DNA from: Streptomyces xinghaiensis S187
GTDB lineage: Bacteria > Actinomycetota > Actinomycetes > Streptomycetales > Streptomycetaceae
Length of the DNA: 64,000 nt
Direction: 5' to 3'
Assembly: GCF_000220705.2 (NCBI RefSeq)
Contig: NZ_CP023202.1
Location: forward strand, 5,610,501 to 5,674,500
The first letter of the stretch is position 1. The number at the start of each line of letters is the position of its first letter. This document shows, one piece after another, positions 33,550 to 42,263 of this stretch. The notes beneath the pieces were generated by a model. That model was not told the origin of the DNA and searched no databases. It saw only the letters and a program-made list of their open reading frames with translations. Made by a program: the position numbers and the translations under genes.

Positions 33550-34191
33550 TCACCCCGTGCCCGCGCGGTCCTCCCGACCGCTCCGCTCCCCGCCGACCCG
33601 CCCCTGCAACAGCCGGGAGAGCGCGGCGTGCACGTCGTCGAGCGTCCGCTCCGGCTGGAACGCCTTCCAGTCCAGCGCCGCCACCAGCACCATGCCCACC
33701 AGGGCCGCCGCCGTCAGCTGGACGTCGATCTCCCCGCTCACCTCGCCGCGCTCCACGGCCTCCCGGATCACCGTCTCCACGACCGCGACCGCCTGCTGCC
33801 GCAGCACCAGCAGGGTGTCCTGCCAGGCCCGGTTGGTGCGCCACAGCTCGGCCACGTAGAGCTGGGTGAAGGCCGGGTAGCGGTCGATGAAGGCCAGTCC
33901 GGCGCGGACCATGGCGTCCAGCGCGTCCACGCGGCTGCCGCCGCGCTCCGCGGTCTCGTCCGCCGCCCGCTGGAGCGAGGCGGTGAGCATCCCCACCCCG
34001 TGCCGGAGCAACTCCTCGAACAGTTCGGTCTTGCTGGCGAAGTTGTAGTAGACGGTGCCCTTGGCCACCCCGGCGCGCTCGGCGATCTCCTCCACCGTGG
34101 TGGCCGAGAAGCCCTGCTCCGCGATGAGCGTGACGGCCGCCTCGTAGAGCTTGGTGCGGGTGGCCCGCCGACGGGTGCTCGTGCTCTCCAT
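33550..34191 (-). CDS. TetR-family regulator of the YhgE/ABC operon
   Basis: A 213-residue repressor. Helix-turn-helix at residues ~10-55 (LIAEQGFSATTVEEIAERAGVAKGTVYYNFASKTELF). The C-terminal ligand domain is typical of TetR_C in actinobacterial efflux operons. It is the third gene of a leftward operon (ABC-like protein, YhgE-type permease, regulator), 47 nt after the permease stop. The promoter region of that operon contains a TetR-type palindrome at 37230-37243, so autoregulation of the whole operon is likely. The ATG at 34191 has GGCGG upstream. Confidence 0.93.
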   Translation of the reverse strand: MESTSTRRRATRTKLYEAAVTLIAEQGFSATTVEEIAERAGVAKGTVYYNFASKTELFEELLRHGVGMLTASLQRAADETAERGGSRVDALDAMVRAGLAFIDRYPAFTQLYVAELWRTNRAWQDTLLVLRQQAVAVVETVIREAVERGEVSGEIDVQLTAAALVGMVLVAALDWKAFQPERTLDDVHAALSRLLQGRVGGERSGREDRAGTG

Positions 34192-34238
34192 GCCGCCGAT
34201 TCTCCCGGTTACCGGGCGGTCTACCGGCGGGTCGGGCC

Positions 34239-36329
34239 TCACAGGCTCAGCTCCGGGTGCAGCCGGTCCACCGTCCACACCTGGCGGCGCCGGGCCGACC
34301 AGGCGGTGAGCGCCAGCGCGCCCAGGGTGTACGCGGCCAGTACCGCGGTGCCCTGCCACACCGGTTCCAGGCCGCCTCCCGTGATCAGCCGGCGCAGCCC
34401 CTCGACGACGTGGGTCATCGGCAGGAAGGGGTGGACGGCGTTGAAGAAGCCGGGACTGGTCTCGACGGGGTAGGTGCCGCCCGCGGAGGTCAGCTGGAGC
34501 ATCAGCAGCGCCAGGACGAGGATGCGGCCGGCCGGGCCGAAGCGCGCGTTCAGCCACTGCACGACGGCCGCGAAACAGGCGGTGACCAGCAGCAGGAAGC
34601 CCATCGTGCCCGCGGCCCGCGCCATCTCCAGCCCGAGTCCCCAGTGGAGCACGGACATCAGGGCCGCCGTCTGCAGCACCCCCAGGGCCGCGACGGGCAG
34701 CCAGCCGGCCACCGCGATGCGCCAGGAGGAGGCACCGGTGGCCAGCGCCCGCCGGTTGAGCGGCTGGATCAGCATGTACGCGACCATGGCGCCCACCCAG
34801 AGGGAGAGCGGGATGAAGTACGGGGCGAAGCCGGTGCCGTAGTCCGGCGCCGTGTGCAGCGAGCCGTTGGCGAGCCGGACCGGGTCGGCCATGACCTCCG
34901 TCCGGGCGTCGCGCTCCTCGCGGTCGTAGTCCGGGATCTTCCGCGCGCCGTCGTGCAGGCCGCCCGCCAGCTTCTCCGATCCGTCCGCCAGCCGGAACAG
35001 GCCGCCGTCCAGATCGCCGGCGCCCTCGGAGAGCTTGCCGATCCCCCGGTCGAGGCGCTCCGAGCCCTTCTTGGCGGTGGCCAGGCCGGTGTGCAGCGTG
35101 TGCGCGCCGCGGGCGACCTTCTCCGCGCCCGCGTCCAGTTTCCCGATGTTGGTGACGGCGGTGTCGACGTCCTTCCAGAGGGCCGGGGCCTTCCGCTCCA
35201 CGGTCCGGGCGTGCCGCTGCACGGAGGCCAGGTCGCGGTCCAGCCGGTCCAGTTCGCCGTTCTCGCTCCGCACCAGGGACTCGACGGTCTCCGCGCCGTC
35301 CGCGGCCTTCCCGGCGGCCTCGGCGGCCTTCTTCAACCGCGGGCAGGCGGCGTCGGGGGCCGGGCCGCGCTCACAGCGCTCCTTGTGGTCGGCGGCGAGG
35401 AAGTCCGCCGTCTCGCGGGCCTCCCGGGCCAGTTCGGCCGCGGTGGTGGGCGAGGGGAGATCGCCGAGGTGGCCGCGGACGGTCCCGGCGGTGTCGGCGA
35501 CCAGGCCGCCGGTGCGCCCGATCTCGTCCCCGTGCTCCTTGAGGAAGGGGACGACGCGGCCCATCCGTTCGGCCTCCTCGGCGAGCTTCCCCGTGCCCTC
35601 CGCCACCCGGGCGGCGCCGGAGTCGAGGCGTCCGGCGCCCTTGTGGAGCTTCCGCAGGCCGGTCCGGAGATCGCCGCTGCCCTGCTCCGCCTTGGACAGG
35701 CCGTCGGCGAGGTCCGTGGCCCCCCGGTGCGCCTTGTCCACGCCCTCGTCCAGTTTGTCGGCGCCCTCGGCGGCCTTCTCGGTGGCCCCGTGGATGTCGG
35801 AGAAGGAGAGGAAGATCTTGTCCAGATAGGAGCGGGCGGTGTCCGCCGAGGCCGCGGAACGCACCTCGGCGAAGACGGTCCTGGAGATCTGTCCGACGAC
35901 GTAGTTGTTGGCGTCGTTGGTGCGCACCCGGAGCGCGCCGTTCTCGGGGACCTCCCCGCCGGAGCCCGAGGTGAGGCGCTCGCTGAAGTCGCCCGGCACG
36001 GAGAGCGAGAGGTAGTACCGCCCGCTCTCCACCCCCGCACGGGCCTCGGCGGCGCTGACCTCGTGCCACTCGAACGTGTGGCTGTCGCGGAGCCCGTCGG
36101 CGATCTCGTCGCCCGCCGTGATCCGTTCACCGCCGGCGGTGGCGCCGCGGTCGGCGTTGACGAGGGCGGCCGGGACCTTGTCCAGCCGGCCGTACGGGTC
36201 CCAGAACGACCACAGGTAGAGCGCCCCGTAGAGCAGCGGCAGCAGGAGCAGGGCGACGAGCGCCGCCCGCGGCATCCGGCCCCGGCCGAAGCGCCGCAGC
36301 TCAAGCGCGGCGAGTCGTGGCGAACGCAT
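34239..36329 (-). CDS. YhgE/Pip-family membrane protein (ABC-2-type permease)
   Basis: A 696-residue membrane protein. Topology: one helix near residue 25-45, a ~450-residue extracytoplasmic domain, then five or six helices at the C-terminus (PLSLWVGAMVAYML, GWLPVAALGVLQTAALM, TMGFLLLVTACFAAVVQWL, ILVLALLMLQLTSAGGTYPVE, LAAYTLGALALTAW). This is the YhgE/Pip layout, related to ABC-2 exporters and to phage-infection protein. The long external domain holds heptad-like repeats (GADKLDEGVDKAHRGATDLADGL, KLSEGAGDLDGGL). The start at 36329 lies inside the ABC gene (29-nt overlap), so the two are coupled. Likely function: export or envelope adaptation, substrate unknown. Confidence 0.88.
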   Translation of the reverse strand: MRSPRLAALELRRFGRGRMPRAALVALLLLPLLYGALYLWSFWDPYGRLDKVPAALVNADRGATAGGERITAGDEIADGLRDSHTFEWHEVSAAEARAGVESGRYYLSLSVPGDFSERLTSGSGGEVPENGALRVRTNDANNYVVGQISRTVFAEVRSAASADTARSYLDKIFLSFSDIHGATEKAAEGADKLDEGVDKAHRGATDLADGLSKAEQGSGDLRTGLRKLHKGAGRLDSGAARVAEGTGKLAEEAERMGRVVPFLKEHGDEIGRTGGLVADTAGTVRGHLGDLPSPTTAAELAREARETADFLAADHKERCERGPAPDAACPRLKKAAEAAGKAADGAETVESLVRSENGELDRLDRDLASVQRHARTVERKAPALWKDVDTAVTNIGKLDAGAEKVARGAHTLHTGLATAKKGSERLDRGIGKLSEGAGDLDGGLFRLADGSEKLAGGLHDGARKIPDYDREERDARTEVMADPVRLANGSLHTAPDYGTGFAPYFIPLSLWVGAMVAYMLIQPLNRRALATGASSWRIAVAGWLPVAALGVLQTAALMSVLHWGLGLEMARAAGTMGFLLLVTACFAAVVQWLNARFGPAGRILVLALLMLQLTSAGGTYPVETSPGFFNAVHPFLPMTHVVEGLRRLITGGGLEPVWQGTAVLAAYTLGALALTAWSARRRQVWTVDRLHPELSL

Positions 36330-37167
36330 CCGGTGCCCCCTTCCCGTCCGTTGTGCCGTCCGTCGTTCCGTCCATGGTTCCGTCCGTGGAATCCGTGCGG
36401 GCGCCGGAGGGCCCGGCGGACGTCCCGTCGCCCCCGGGCGTCTCCGCGGCGGCGGTGCGGACGGTGACGGAGCCGGGCGGGGCCTGGCTGCACACGGCGA
36501 GCACGGTCGTCCCCGCCGCGGCCACCCCGGCCAGCAACTCCCAGACGGCGGCCCGTTCCCGGCCGTGCAGTTTGAGATCGGCGTCATCGACGGCCAGTAG
36601 CCGCGGCCGGCCGGTCAGCGCGAGCGCGACGGAGAGCCGCAGCGACTCCAGCCGCTCCAGATCCCGCACGGTTGTCCGGGAGCCCTTGGGGAGGGTCTCG
36701 GGCGCCAGCCCGGCGCCCTCCAGCGCCGCCTCGATCCGCTCCCGCAGGTCCGCGGCCCGTGCGGCACGCGGACGCAGCAGTTCCCGCGGCGGGGTGCCGA
36801 ACCGGCGTTCCATCAGGGCGCGTTCGCGCAGGTGCTCGGCTACGGTCAGGGACGGTTCGAGCTCGGAGACCCCCGGGACCGGGCCGAGGGCGCTGATCCG
36901 CCGTACGGCGGCCATGTGCCCGCGCCGGGCTCCCCGGCCGGTCGGCAGCCGGAGGCCGCCGACCTCCGCGTGCCCGGTGTGGGCCCGCATCCGCCCGGTG
37001 AGGGCGAGCAGCAGGCAGGTCCGGCCCGTACCGGACGGCCCTTCGACGGCGATGAGCGCACCGGGTTCCGCCGTGACGGCGATGTCGCGGAAGGCCCAGC
37101 CGCGGGGGCCCCGCAGGCCGAACCCCCCGGCCGAGACCGCCGCTCCTCGCGGGGTGGTGTCCTTCAC
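36301..37167 (-). CDS. ABC-ATPase-like protein with degenerate motifs
   Basis: A 288-residue protein with the ABC ATPase layout but altered motifs. Walker A is GPSGTGRTCLL, with Arg in place of the conserved Lys. The signature region (RDLERLESLRLSVAL) has no LSGGQ. Walker B ends LLAVDDAD, with Asp where the catalytic Glu is expected. It overlaps the YhgE-type permease gene by 29 nt. The C-terminal ~50 residues are a Thr/Asp/Gly repeat (TDGTMDGTTDGTTDG). The GTG at 37167 has GAGGAGAGG further upstream; the start is less certain. It may bind nucleotide without turning over, or not bind it at all. Confidence 0.8.
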   Translation of the reverse strand: MKDTTPRGAAVSAGGFGLRGPRGWAFRDIAVTAEPGALIAVEGPSGTGRTCLLLALTGRMRAHTGHAEVGGLRLPTGRGARRGHMAAVRRISALGPVPGVSELEPSLTVAEHLRERALMERRFGTPPRELLRPRAARAADLRERIEAALEGAGLAPETLPKGSRTTVRDLERLESLRLSVALALTGRPRLLAVDDADLKLHGRERAAVWELLAGVAAAGTTVLAVCSQAPPGSVTVRTAAAETPGGDGTSAGPSGARTDSTDGTMDGTTDGTTDGKGAPDAFATTRRA

Positions 37168-37494
37168 CCTCGCGTCCCCTCTCCTCGTTCCGCGCCGGCG
37201 TACCGGCGTTTTGAACTGCCTGGTTTTAAACTGACTGGTCAGTACAGAAAGATAGCGGCCGAGAGCCGCGGCTCGCGGCCGGGGGCTCGCCCCGCGGGGC
37301 GCGGCCCGAGGGCGCGGCGCGGGGGCGTGCGGGGAGGAGGCAGGCGGCACGGAACCCTCCCGGGCCGGGGCGGGAAAACCCGGGAAGCTGTTGGTACGGG
37401 AGGAAACCGCAGGTCAGGCCGGATTGTCAGTGGTGTGCCCGACGATGTGCACATACGGCCCCGACAGCCGTTCCGCGACGACAGGAGGTTCGTC
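37168..37494. promoter_or_regulatory. divergent control region with TetR-type palindrome
   Basis: This 327-bp region lies between the leftward ABC operon and the rightward HEPN gene. ACTGAC-TG-GTCAGT at 37230-37243 is a 14-bp TetR-type palindrome. AACTGCCTGG (37214-37223) and AACTGACTGG (37229-37238) form a one-mismatch direct repeat, so two operator half-sites are in phase. The TTTAAA and TTTTGAA words make it unusually AT-rich for this genome. AGGAGG at 37483-37488 is the HEPN gene ribosome binding site. Confidence 0.7.
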
Positions 37495-38037
37495 ATGGCG
37501 ACCACGTCCGCCGCAGCGCGCCGACGCCGCAGCAACCGGACCACCCCCGCGCTCGCCGGTTCCCCGGCCGACGTCCACCCCGTGGTGCGCCGGGCCGGCG
37601 CACCGCCCGAGGCGCTGGGCCTGCTCGCCCAGGCCCGTGCCGGGCTGGACGAAGCCGCCGGACTCCCGGAGCCGAACGAGCGTTACGCCACCGCCCACCT
37701 CGCCGCCCTGCGGACCGCCGCGGCCGTGCTCGCGGTCCGCGGCCGGCCCGAGAGCACCCCGCGCCGCCGGCAGCGCATCCGCAGCGCCTGGGAGGTGCTG
37801 CCGGAGGTGGCTCCCGAACTGACCGAGTGGAGCATGCTGTTCGCCTCCGGCGCCGCCCGCCGGGCCCGCGCCGAGGCGGGCATACGCGACGCGGCCGGCA
37901 GCCGCGACGCCGACGATCTGCTGCGCGACGCCGGGATGTTCCTGCGGCTCGTCGAGCGGATGCTGGTGCTCCAGCCGGTGCTGCCGCAGGCCCGCACCGC
38001 CGAGCCGCGGCAGGAGGCGGAGCCCGACGCGAGCTGA
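37495..38037 (+). CDS. SAV_6107-family HEPN-domain protein
   Basis: A 180-residue helical protein of the SAV_6107 family, assigned by its conserved core (LLAQARAGLDEAAGLPEPNERYATAHLAALRTAAAVLAVRG). HEPN domains are often RNases or RNA-binding partners in toxin-antitoxin and stress systems, with an Rx4-6H active motif. Here R63-YATA-H68 fits Rx4H. The N-terminal ~30 residues are basic and disordered; the C-terminal tail is acidic. The ATG at 37495 follows AGGAGG with ideal spacing. No partner nucleotidyltransferase (MNT) gene is adjacent, so it is not a standard HEPN/MNT pair. Confidence 0.82.
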   Translation: MATTSAAARRRRSNRTTPALAGSPADVHPVVRRAGAPPEALGLLAQARAGLDEAAGLPEPNERYATAHLAALRTAAAVLAVRGRPESTPRRRQRIRSAWEVLPEVAPELTEWSMLFASGAARRARAEAGIRDAAGSRDADDLLRDAGMFLRLVERMLVLQPVLPQARTAEPRQEAEPDAS

Positions 38038-38122
38038 GCGGGAGAGGCAATAGGGTGGAGGGCGCCTGCACCGACTGCGACCGCCGTCCCCGCGGCGGTC
38101 CCGCGCCGAGGAGTCCCCCGCT

Positions 38123-38902
38123 GTGTCCGACCCGATGCGCCCCCGAGCCTCTCTCCGCACCGCCGTGGTCTGGGACGTGCTCCGGGAGGCACTGGACCGC
38201 CGGATGAAGAGCGCGGGCCCCGGCGGGCACGGTCCCCGCGCCGTGCTCGACGTGCTCGACACCGGTGGCGGCACCGGCAACTTCGCCGTGCCCGTCGCCC
38301 GCCAGGGCCACCACGTCACCGTGGTCGACCCCAGCCCCAACGCCCTCTTCGCGCTGGAGCGGCGGGCCGCCGAGGCCGGGGTCGCCGACCGCGTGCGCGG
38401 AGTCCAGGGCGATGCGCACGGCCTCTTCGACGTGGTCGAGCGGGGCGGCTTCGACGCCGTCCTCTGCCACGGCGTCCTGGAGTACATGGAGGACCCGGCG
38501 GAGGGCGTGCGCAACGCCGTCGCCGCGCTCCGCCCGTCCGGCACGCTCAGCCTGCTCGCCGCCGGTCTGGGCGGCGCCGTCCTCGCCCGTGCGCTCGCCG
38601 GGCACTTCTCCGAGGCGCGGCAGGTCCTGGCGGATCCGCACGGGCGCTGGGGAGAGGGCGACCCGGTGCCCCGCCGCTTCACCCCGGAGGAGCTGACCGC
38701 GCTCGTCACCGGTGCCGGGCTCGCCGTCGAGGCGGTGCACGGCGTCCGCGTCTTCGCCGACCTGGTCCCCGGTGCGCTGGTGGACGGCGAGCCCGGCGCC
38801 CTGGAGGCCCTGCTCAAGCTGGAGGCGGCAGCGGCCGAGGTCCCCGCCCTCCAGTCCGTCGCCACCCAGCTGCACGTACTGGCTGAACGGGAATCCGGCT
38901 GA
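38123..38902 (+). CDS. class I SAM-dependent methyltransferase
   Basis: A 259-residue class I methyltransferase. SAM-binding motif I is LDTGGGTGNFAVPVA, the acidic end of strand 2 is TVVDPSPNAL, motif II is VQGDAHGLFD and the post-motif region FDAVLCHGVLEYMEDPAEGV is typical of the CmoM/SmtA-like group, which includes tRNA carboxymethyl-uridine methyltransferases. The C-terminal ~90 residues form the substrate lobe. The GTG at 38123 has GAGGAG about 12 nt upstream. TAGGGT at 38052-38057 is a possible promoter -10. A terminator follows 15 nt after the stop. Confidence 0.85.
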   Translation: MSDPMRPRASLRTAVVWDVLREALDRRMKSAGPGGHGPRAVLDVLDTGGGTGNFAVPVARQGHHVTVVDPSPNALFALERRAAEAGVADRVRGVQGDAHGLFDVVERGGFDAVLCHGVLEYMEDPAEGVRNAVAALRPSGTLSLLAAGLGGAVLARALAGHFSEARQVLADPHGRWGEGDPVPRRFTPEELTALVTGAGLAVEAVHGVRVFADLVPGALVDGEPGALEALLKLEAAAAEVPALQSVATQLHVLAERESG

Positions 38903-38916
38903 CCCCGTACGACATA

Positions 38917-38944
38917 CCGGCCGGAGTCGCCCGACTCCGGTCGG
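38917..38944 (+). terminator. terminator after methyltransferase gene
   Basis: CCGGCCGGAGTCG (38917-38929) pairs with CGACTCCGGTCGG (38932-38944), with one G-U pair in the stem, 15 nt after the stop. The rest of the gap to 39178 has no feature I can name except the AGGAGG ribosome binding site of the next gene. Confidence 0.65.
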
Positions 38945-39177
38945 CGCATGCTCTGGGCCACAGCTCACCCAATCGGACGCATTGCCCCGTATGATCGAGG
39001 GAACACGGTCGGCATCGTCGGACGGGCCGGCAGGGGAGAGTGACCCGGAACCTGACCCGATGTGCCCTGTGTCATGGGAAATGACGCAGGGGAGCGGGTT
39101 TCACGGGGGCGAATCCCTGCCTATCCTTGAAAGCGTCGCACCCGGTCGCTCCCGCGACCGACGAGTAGGAGGACTCC

Positions 39178-39576
39178 GTGCCGCTCTCGGAGCACGAGCA
39201 GCGCATGCTCGAGCAGATGGAGCGAGCGCTGTACGCCGAAGATCCCAAGTTCGCGACAGCGCTTGAGGGAAGCGGGCTGCGCACGTACACCCGTCGCCGG
39301 GTGTACCAGGCGGTCGCGGGTTTTCTGGTGGGTATCGCGCTTCTCATGGCGGGCATGGTTGCCCAGCAGATCTGGATCAGCGTGGTGGGGTTCCTCGTCA
39401 TGCTCGGGTGCGCCGCGCTCGCCGTCACCAGTTGGCGCAAGGCACCCCAGCCGGGTGAACAGCAGCCCGCCGATACCGGTGCCCAGGGAAGCCGCAGACA
39501 GGGCAGGCAGCGCCGCTCCATGATGAACCGCATCGAGGAGCGCTGGCAGCGCCGCCGCGACGAGCCGGGGCACTAG
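39178..39576 (+). CDS. DUF3040 membrane protein
   Basis: A 132-residue protein of the DUF3040 family: N-terminal PLSEHEQRMLEQMERALYAEDPKFA, then two membrane helices (AVAGFLVGIALLMAGMVAQQ; ISVVGFLVMLGCAALAVTS) and a basic, hydrophilic C-terminal tail with RRQGRQRRS. Found next to the dcw cluster in streptomycetes. Function unknown. The GTG at 39178 has AGGAGGA upstream. Transcription ends at the hairpin at 39637-39670, shared with the convergent transglutaminase operon. Confidence 0.9.
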   Translation: MPLSEHEQRMLEQMERALYAEDPKFATALEGSGLRTYTRRRVYQAVAGFLVGIALLMAGMVAQQIWISVVGFLVMLGCAALAVTSWRKAPQPGEQQPADTGAQGSRRQGRQRRSMMNRIEERWQRRRDEPGH

Positions 39577-39636
39577 CCGCCGGCACCGGCAGGCGGCCGG
39601 GCGGGACCGCGGAGCCGGCCGGCACACGGACACACC

Positions 39637-39670
39637 TTGAGGGGTGACCTCGCGAGAGGTCACCCCTCAA
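39637..39670. terminator. bidirectional terminator, 15-bp perfect stem
   Basis: TTGAGGGGTGACCTC (39637-39651), GCGA loop, exact complement (39656-39670). It lies between the convergent DUF3040 and transglutaminase genes. The A/T ends give short T-tracts on both strands. Confidence 0.9.
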
Positions 39671-39839
39671 GTCTGTTCGCGTACACGGGTGTTTCCCGTT
39701 CCCGTCCCCGCCCTCGTCCCGTATGCGGCCCAGGCCCGGACCGGCCCCGGCCCCCTGGCGCCCCCGCGGACGCAGGGCCTCGGCCGGGCACGGCCCGTCT
39801 CCCGGCCGGCTTCGGGTCGGCTTCGGGCCGCCTCCGGGC

Positions 39840-42263
39840 TCAGCCCCGCTGCCGGGTGGGGACGCGCCGGGAGACCCGCAGCACAGCCGTGGCCCAGGCG
39901 GTGTTCCACCGCTCGGTCAGCGCCCACCAGCGGCGTGAGCAGGCCCACACCACCCGCACCGCCGAGCGCGGCGCGAACAGGGCCTTCAGCCGCGTTCCCC
40001 GCCCGGCAGCGGCATGCAGGGCCGCCCGCACGCGCCGTACGTCGTCGGCGAGCCCCGGCGCCGGACGCGGTACCGGCGCGTAGAGCACCTGCTCGACGGC
40101 CCCGGCCACCCGGCGCACCGATTCCGCCGCGGGCTCCTCCAGTCCGCCGGCCGCCACGATCCGCTCGGCGGCCCGGCGGGGGGTCTGCGAGTCGTCGGGC
40201 GGGAAGCCGTGGTCCCAGGCCGAGTCGATCAGCTCCCGCCAGGCGGCGAGGACCTCCTCGGCCGGGTCACGCGGCTCCTTGCCCGCTCCGCCGAGCCGGC
40301 GTCCGCGCACCCGGGTCCGCCACACCAGCGGCAGCAGGGGAAGTCCCAGCAGCAGGACGGCCGCCGCGGTGGACAGCAGGATCGTGCGCAGCGGCAGTCC
40401 GCCACCGGTGGCGCCGCTCCCGGCGTCGGCCGGGGGCACCTGGCACTCACCGAGGAAACGCTGGTCCGCCGGGCAGTCCTCCCGGTCGGAGGGGGTGGCC
40501 GACGGCTCCGAGGACTCGACGGGCTCCGGCTCGTCCGGGACCGTGGTGCCGCTCTCCGGGACGTCCGGCACGGTGTAGTCGGGGACCGTTCCCCGGGAGG
40601 GCGTCGGCTCGAAGCGGACCCAGCCGATGTTCTCGAAGTACAGCTCGGGCCAGGCGTGCGCGTCGCGGAGGCCGACGGACATGGTGCCGTTCGCGCTCGC
40701 CGTTCCCGGGGTGAAACCGACCGCCACCCGCGCCGGGATGTCCAGGGTCCGTGCCATGGCGGCCATGGAGAACGAGAAATGGACGCAGAAGCCCTCCTTC
40801 TGCTCCAGGAAGTTGGCGATGGCCTCGCTGCCGCTCCCGGCCTCCACCTGGGTGTCGTAGACGAAGCCGCCCTCGGAGGCGAACCAGTCCTGCAGCCGCA
40901 CCGCCTTCTCGTACGCGCCGCTCGCGCCCTCGGTCACGTCCCGCGCCGTGCGGGCCACCACCGGGGGCAGCGAGTCCGGCACCTCGGTGTACTCGCGCAG
41001 CAGATCGGCGGGGGGCGGGCCGGCCGCGGCGAGCTGGGCTGCCGTCGGCTGCACCAGCAGGCTCGACACCCGGTACTCCGCCCCCCGGGTCGTCTGCCGG
41101 CGGTTGCCGACCAGGGTGCGGCCCTCCGGCTCGAAGCTCCAGCGCCCGCCGATCTCCACCCGGGTGGCCGGGTACGGCATCGGAAGCCAGCTCTGCCGGT
41201 AGGAGTCGGACGCCGAGACGGAGGTGTCGATCCTGGCCGTCGCCACCTCGGGGCTCAGCCCGGGGGGCGGCGGCAGCTCGTCGGGCACCGGGCGTATCGG
41301 CCGCTCCGAGGACTTCCAGGAAGAGCCGTCGAACTGGTCCAGGGCGACGATCCGCAGATAGAGGTCGCGGGTGTTCTCCGCGTTCGTCCGGTAGGAGAGG
41401 ACCTCCCGGTTCTCCGGCTGGTTCAGGCTGTTCTGCAGGGACACCAGCGGATTCACGGTCGTGATGGTGCCCGCCCCGGGCCCGGAGCCCGCGGTGCCCC
41501 GCTGCCCGTCGAGGAGCCCGTCGCCCAGTGAGGGCATGACGGCGGGCAGCAGCATGGCGATGCCCAGCGTCACCGCGCCGATCCGGCGGCCGGTGCGGAG
41601 CGGGGCGGCCGCCCGGCCGCCGCCGGCCGGCTCCAGCCCGGCCCCCAGCCTGCTGGGCGCGGGAGGCGCGCCGCTGAAGACCCGCCCCCACTGCGAGAGC
41701 CGGTCCCGGCCCTCGGCCAGCAGAAGCAGCAGATAGCCGACCGCCGCCAGCAGGAACCACAGCCAGCGCGAGCCGCCCTGGTCCAGCCCGGCCGCCACGG
41801 AGTACAGCGCCAGCAGCGGAAGGCCGGCGGGGGCCGCCGCCCGGTAGGTCACCGCGAGCACGTCCACCAGCAGGCCGATGGCCAGCACACCCCCGACCAG
41901 CATCAGCCGGATGCCGGGCGTCACGGGCGCCGGTATGGAGTACTCGCCGATGTCCTGCGCGCCCTCCGACAGCAGCAGGGCGAACTCGCGGAAGGCGTCC
42001 GGGCCGGGCAGCAGCCCGGCCAGGGCCTGTCCCCGCGCGAAGGACCAGGTCAGCAGCAGGAGCGCCACCAGCAGCTGGGCGAGGGCCGTCAGCGGGCGGG
42101 GCAGCGGCGCCCGCCGCGCCAGCGCGCCCGCCCCGGACACGGCCGCCAGCAGGAACGCCGCCTGCGGCAGCCAGCCCGCCTCCTTCACCAGCGGCAGCAG
42201 GGAACAGGCCGCCAGCAGGGTGGCCAGCGCCGCGCTCACCGCCAGCCGTCCGCGTCCGCTCAT
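39840..42263 (-). CDS. TgpA-like transglutaminase-domain membrane protein
   Basis: An 807-residue membrane protein. Six or more N-terminal helices (to about residue 240), then an extracytoplasmic transglutaminase-like domain with the Cys-His-Asp/Glu set: KEGFCVHFSFS, DAHAWPELYF and FEPTPS. A Pro/Glu/Ser-rich stretch leads to one more helix (ILLSTAAAVLLLGLPLLPLVW) and a cytosolic DUF4129-like C-terminus. Such proteins act as peptidases or cross-linkers at the envelope. The ATG at 42263 overlaps the DUF58 gene stop (ATGA). It is the third gene of the moxR-DUF58-transglutaminase operon, a grouping common in bacteria. Confidence 0.92.
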   Translation of the reverse strand: MSGRGRLAVSAALATLLAACSLLPLVKEAGWLPQAAFLLAAVSGAGALARRAPLPRPLTALAQLLVALLLLTWSFARGQALAGLLPGPDAFREFALLLSEGAQDIGEYSIPAPVTPGIRLMLVGGVLAIGLLVDVLAVTYRAAAPAGLPLLALYSVAAGLDQGGSRWLWFLLAAVGYLLLLLAEGRDRLSQWGRVFSGAPPAPSRLGAGLEPAGGGRAAAPLRTGRRIGAVTLGIAMLLPAVMPSLGDGLLDGQRGTAGSGPGAGTITTVNPLVSLQNSLNQPENREVLSYRTNAENTRDLYLRIVALDQFDGSSWKSSERPIRPVPDELPPPPGLSPEVATARIDTSVSASDSYRQSWLPMPYPATRVEIGGRWSFEPEGRTLVGNRRQTTRGAEYRVSSLLVQPTAAQLAAAGPPPADLLREYTEVPDSLPPVVARTARDVTEGASGAYEKAVRLQDWFASEGGFVYDTQVEAGSGSEAIANFLEQKEGFCVHFSFSMAAMARTLDIPARVAVGFTPGTASANGTMSVGLRDAHAWPELYFENIGWVRFEPTPSRGTVPDYTVPDVPESGTTVPDEPEPVESSEPSATPSDREDCPADQRFLGECQVPPADAGSGATGGGLPLRTILLSTAAAVLLLGLPLLPLVWRTRVRGRRLGGAGKEPRDPAEEVLAAWRELIDSAWDHGFPPDDSQTPRRAAERIVAAGGLEEPAAESVRRVAGAVEQVLYAPVPRPAPGLADDVRRVRAALHAAAGRGTRLKALFAPRSAVRVVWACSRRWWALTERWNTAWATAVLRVSRRVPTRQRG

